64,000 bases of DNA from contig OZ017799.1 of NCBI GenBank assembly GCA_963969395.1, forward strand, positions 15,874,501-15,938,500. The letters run 5' to 3'. Under the pieces are notes generated by a model. It was given only the letters and a program-made list of their open reading frames with translations, was not told where the DNA came from and ran no database searches. A program made the translations under genes and the position numbers. Each line of letters opens with the position of its first letter. The stretch's first letter is position 1. Below are positions 60,191 to 64,000 of the stretch, piece by piece. This stretch comes from Pseudoscleropodium purum (taxonomy: Eukaryota; Streptophyta; Bryopsida; Hypnales; Brachytheciaceae).

Positions 60191-60452
60191 CATTGGAAAA
60201 AATTTGAACTCATAAGAAGGTTGTTTAGGTTTCATTTTTCAGCACCATGTAGTGCAAGTACAAAAAAATTAAAATTAAAAAAATTAAATTAAAATTGATG
60301 TGGCACTGATGTGGTACAAGTAGTGCCACATCAAATGCTTTCATTAAAAAGAATATAAAATATAAAAAAACAGTTTTATTTCCTCTTTAATTGCACGGGA
60401 GGAGGGGTATTCAAAACTCATAGTCCTCCCGTGGCCTAAAACTTTTCTAATG
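60191..60452. mobile_element. Miniature inverted-repeat element, CATTAGA family, copy 4
   Basis: The right part, AACTCATAGTCCTCCCGTGG and then CTTTTCTAATG, matches the right end of the copy at 696-1,022. The left end, near CATTGGAAAAAATTTGAAC, is decayed and its position approximate. The interior has GATGTGGCAC and GTGCCACATC as an internal inverted repeat at about 60,297-60,331. Confidence 0.6.
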
Positions 60453-60763
60453 TTGCTCCCTTATGATAAAGATAAAGGCATCAAATAATCTTTATGTATA
60501 CAGATATACACATTATGTACCGAAAAGATGCAAGAAATCCTGCCCCTAGTCTACCCCCAGCTTGAAAATTTTCTAACCGTTAGATGGGAAAAAGGACAAA
60601 TGAATGTATCCAAGCTACCATTGATCTATTACTTTTTGAAATCAAATGGTGTTCACTCAACGTTGTTGGATCTTTGTTGGAAGAAATAAGGACCTCCCAA
60701 ATGCTGTTGATTTCTTGAAAAAATTGAAACCATTGATGTCCATCAAATACAATCTTGCATTAG

Positions 60764-60917
60764 AAGAAATTTGTGTTAGCCTCAACAAAATCTATATGAT
60801 GTGTTTGTTGAGATAGATGCAAAATCTATATTAAAAAATGAAAAAAAAATGAAAATTTTATGTTTGCCTCAAGAAATACATCATGTAGATTTTGTTGAGG
60901 CAAATGTGGATTTCTTT
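60764..60917. repeat. Hairpin-forming repeat, ~65-bp arms
   Basis: The arms pair through GCCTCAACAAAATCTATATG and CATGTAGATTTTGTTGAGGC and through the flanking AAGAAAT and ATTTCTT parts, around an A-rich loop of about 20-25 bp. It may be a fold-back element or a small-RNA precursor. No flanking duplication was found. Confidence 0.7.
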
Positions 60918-61146
60918 CTAGTTTTGGGTGCCCAAATATAGATACAAAATACGGATACAACATATTGATATTGAATTCAAAGTATAGAGTATTGACGTTG
61001 ATATAATTTTAGCATTGAAAAGACATACATATGGTTTGAATTTATACAGATATATCTCGTATCAATTGTAGGTTCTAGAGGTTCTATATAAATATAAATG
61101 TGGGTTTCAAGTACAATTCTTGAATTTGTATTACAAGGGAATGTGC
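60918..61146. other. Short AT-rich spacer
   Basis: Contains a few GATACAAAATACGG-type words reminiscent of the 18-bp tandem array at 4,825, but no array here. Confidence 0.4.
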
Positions 61147-61635
61147 TCAAATTTTTGGGTTTGAAAGTTCAACAACTAACAAAAAAGGTACATGTGTTCT
61201 TTTTTTAGAGTTTTCGTAAAAATTTATCAACCAATGGTTAAATGATATGTGAACCCCGCTTAACATTTTATACCTAATTTTATAAAAAATGAGCAATCTT
61301 TCACTATATGCCCAAAAGATGTAATGTGAAAAATATAGACACATTCCAATGATGAAAGTGTCAATTGATTTTGTATTTTTTGGAACATTAATGAATAAAC
61401 TATGAATTTTGAAGTTGAAATGTTCCCAAAAGATGTAATGTAACAAATACAAATACATTCCAATGATAAAGATGCCAATTGATTTTGTATTTTTTGGAGC
61501 ATTGGTGAATAAACTATGAATTTTTGAAGTTGAAATGGCACAAGGGGTTTGCAATAGATCCCATCCTGAAATGTACAACCGGTGTAAATTGGAAAATCTA
61601 GTCCTGACCTTAGTGAAGATTTGCTTGGGGGACAC
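61147..61635 (-). other. 162-codon open frame with two 38-residue repeats, family unknown
   Basis: An uninterrupted minus-strand frame in very AT-rich DNA. Part of it is a duplicated 114-bp unit (61,311-61,424 and 61,425-61,538), which is exactly 38 codons, so the frame passes through both copies. The repeated peptide includes KIHSLF, PKNTKSI and FIIGM. The translation is rich in Phe, Ile and Tyr and has hydrophobic stretches, but matches no family I know. It may be a chance frame kept open by the duplication length. Confidence 0.25.
61311..61538. repeat. Tandem duplication, 2 x 114 bp
   Basis: Two adjacent copies begin at CCCAAAAGATGTAATGT (61,311 and 61,425) and share ATTCCAATGAT, CAATTGATTTTGTATTTTTTGG and AATAAACTATGAATTTT in the same order. 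The copies are mostly identical with scattered differences and one single-base length difference near the end. Confidence 0.9.
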
Positions 61636-64000
61636 TATTAGAATAGGGTCACTTTTACCACCTTCTACTTTTAATTGTTGTAAAGTTGAGGGACCTTATT
61701 ACAACACTTCTTAGGATTTTTGGCCATGAAAATTATTGAAATAGATTTGCAAATTCAAAACAACATAAGAAGTTAAAAATGATTGCAATTGACTTTTTTT
61801 TAAACTCAAAAATTTACAGGTATGTCTTAAAGTATACTAACTACAAACTTGAATTGACACCTATAATTGACTTTAGCAACTAACTAGCCTTGTAGAGGCT
61901 TAGACATGTCCTATAAATACAAATGTGATTGGTGAAGCATTTTAATTTGGGACAAAGAAGGAAGCTTAATATGAACATTTAAGGTATGTTTTTAGGAATT
62001 GGATTGGGCTAGTACTTGAGGATATAATTAGGTCCCTCTCGTTGAACTCCTCAAGGACTAGGCCTTCAAATTTTGAATAATAGATGAACACAAGCATGTT
62101 CCAAAGATCTCAAGTCTTATTTTTTCCATCTATCTAATTGTTTGTAGATTCTTGTCTAGTAATTCTTTTACATTTGCACAACATAGATCTTTAGAACTTT
62201 CCATTACAAATATTCTATATTTCAAAGAATATAAGTATGTTTTACAACATATTTTTTGTTTTAGGTTCAAAAAATGAACCTTCACAAATGAATTGAAAAA
62301 ATAAGTAAAATTATAAAAAATCTTTATAAAAACACCATCATTAGAATCTAACATTTTAAACTTCACTTAAAAAATTTTGATGAAAATTATAAGTATTCAT
62401 TTTATAATCAATTTAAAAAGGAATTTTCAATTATTTATTTCAAGTAACCCCTTAAAGACCAAAGGTGGTCCAAATTTCTAAAATTTTGGAGATTTATCAT
62501 AAAATGTTATTTAGAATAATATTTCAATGATGAATTTCAAATATAAGTTGTAAAATATGATCTGTAGATCATTTCTACATAGTTAGATCAATTGCCTCAA
62601 TAACCCATATTTTTCTATAAAATTTGAAATCAAAATTTGAATTCTTTTTTTCAAATTGTCTATTAATCCATTGAATATTTGAACTTTTCAGAAGATTTTT
62701 TTATTGGATTCAAAAAGCTAAGTTCTAATTATTGTTGTTTTCAAAAAAAAATTACTTATTTATTGAAGTTGCTCTTGAAGAGTAACTTTTCAATTAATAA
62801 ATTTAGTTTTTGAGGTCATACATATTTATATCCCTTGAACTATAGAATATTTGCAAGAAAAAGTTGTACAAATTTATACCTTACAAATATAAAAGAACTA
62901 ATACAAGAATCTCATAATATTTAGATGGACAAAAAAACAAAAATTTTGTATGCTCATGATATATCTATATTCATCCATTGTTTGAAATTTGAAATTTTGG
63001 ACCTTTATGGTTTAATTAATGTTTGCATTTCTTGAATATTAGCAATGGATGGCCCACATATAGAGTGGTTGTGTTCATTCTTCATTTCTCCAAATTGAAA
63101 CTACTAAAGCATGATTGGTATCATTTAAATAGCAAATGCAATGTTGATTTTTTCTATAAAAGAGAAAAAAAATTACTATATACAAATTGTTGTAGTAATA
63201 AATTTTTGATTCGGCCATTGTGGGGATTTTACTAGTTGAAAGGAAAGATATTAATATTGGATTGGGCATCATCTACAACAATGAGGGTAGGCAAAATAAT
63301 CAACGTGCTCACTATAGGATTTTGAAAATGAAGTTAGTTCTAAATTCTATGACTAAAAAGAACAATTTAAATATATTAAATACAATATTAGAGAAAAATC
63401 TTAGATACGTTATGAAAATCTATGATTGATTGCCAATATTATCACAAATTTGCACTACTATGTATTTCATTGATTTGCAAGGTTTTGGGCGAGGCAAGAA
63501 CATCCCATGGTCCAATAGAATTGCCAATCTAGATGAACTTTGAAGTATCTCATGTACGTAGTAGACTCCTACCAAGCATCAAGTGTACATGGGGCTAAAT
63601 ACGGGATATTTAGAACTATTGGAAAGAAACCAACAACTACAAATTAGATCTAAAATGACCAACTCAACTTCCTTTAGTAATCCAATATGCAAGAGCACCT
63701 CCTAAACACCTTGTACAATTTAACTTGCTCATTATACTAGACCTGACCATATTAATTTGTAATTCATGCTAGAATTTTTTCCCCTTTATTTGATCTTCTA
63801 CATTATATTGAAGACTTAAAAAATAGATAATAAAAATAAAAATTACCAATAAAAGTTGAGGAAATTGATAAATTTGTTACTTTTCTAATGCTAATCATAA
63901 ATTATTACATATTCACATTGAGGTTTTTTAGCACTTTTATTTTGATTTGATCCCTTGCAAAATTCAACTATATTAAATTACAATCACTACCTTGCTCATA
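61539..64000. other. AT-rich spacer to the end of the window
   Basis: No gene recognised. A lone AACCCCTTAAAGACC terminus of the 0.9-kb family occurs at 62,446 without a visible partner. The 70- and 69-codon plus-strand frames at 63,023-63,235 and 63,220-63,429 are unconvincing. Confidence 0.5.

Noticed and set aside
1..64000. CRISPR array, bacterial operon or prophage
   Set aside because: The only regular arrays are the 18-bp tandem array, without spacers, and the 114-bp duplication. The genes have spliceosomal introns and plant domains.
1..64000. Transfer or ribosomal RNA genes
   Set aside because: No cloverleaf with the usual box A and box B words or rRNA core sequence was recognised by eye; a covariance-model scan would be decisive.

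Overview
This window looks like nuclear DNA from a land plant with a large, repeat-rich genome. The evidence is two intron-containing genes of typical plant families, very AT-rich spacers, decayed plant-type DNA transposons and many miniature inverted-repeat elements. The lineage cannot be fixed from the sequence. Low gene density and AT-rich spacers would suit a non-flowering plant, but that is inference. I see no bacterial, organellar or viral gene content.

Two genes appear intact. The first, on the plus strand (26,588-30,626, four exons), encodes a secreted GH17 beta-1,3-glucanase with a proline-rich linker and a C-terminal X8/CBM43 callose-binding module (511 aa). The second, on the minus strand (39,525 down to 32,997, eleven exons), encodes a plant ABCG half-transporter of the WBC11/ABCG11-ABCG15 type (696 aa). 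The two genes converge, their stop codons about 2.4 kb apart with a decayed transposable element between them. Both products would act at the cell surface, one on wall callose and one probably on lipid export. Nothing in the sequence shows co-regulation. All exon joins follow GT-AG and keep the reading frame.

The rest is mostly mobile DNA. From the left: a miniature inverted-repeat element (0.7-1.0 kb); a 13 kb segment bounded by two inverted arms of about 0.85 kb (1.9-2.8 and 14.2-15.0 kb) that are 99% identical where compared; and, inside that segment, four copies of a roughly 0.9 kb terminal-inverted-repeat family (ends AACCCCTAAAG), two of them head to head as a 1.7 kb palindrome. Further copies of this family lie at 15.9, 19.1, 31.4, 48.9 and 51.0 kb. 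Two Tourist/PIF-Harbinger-like elements with TTA target duplications lie at 21.0 and 59.5 kb. A 99-bp CACTA-type miniature element is nested in a longer element at 22.9-23.7 kb. Four copies of a miniature family carrying internal GTGGCA/TGCCAC inverted repeats lie at 0.7, 18.8, 45.7 and 60.2 kb.

Two decayed transposase regions lie on the minus strand: a recognisable hAT-superfamily copy (57.6-54.4 kb) with most stops explained by C-to-T or G-to-A changes, and a less certain transposase-like ORF set (47.1-44.1 kb) interrupted by one of the miniature elements. Several striking hairpins, including a perfect 82-bp palindrome at 41.35 kb, have no assigned role. Most element borders are by-eye estimates.
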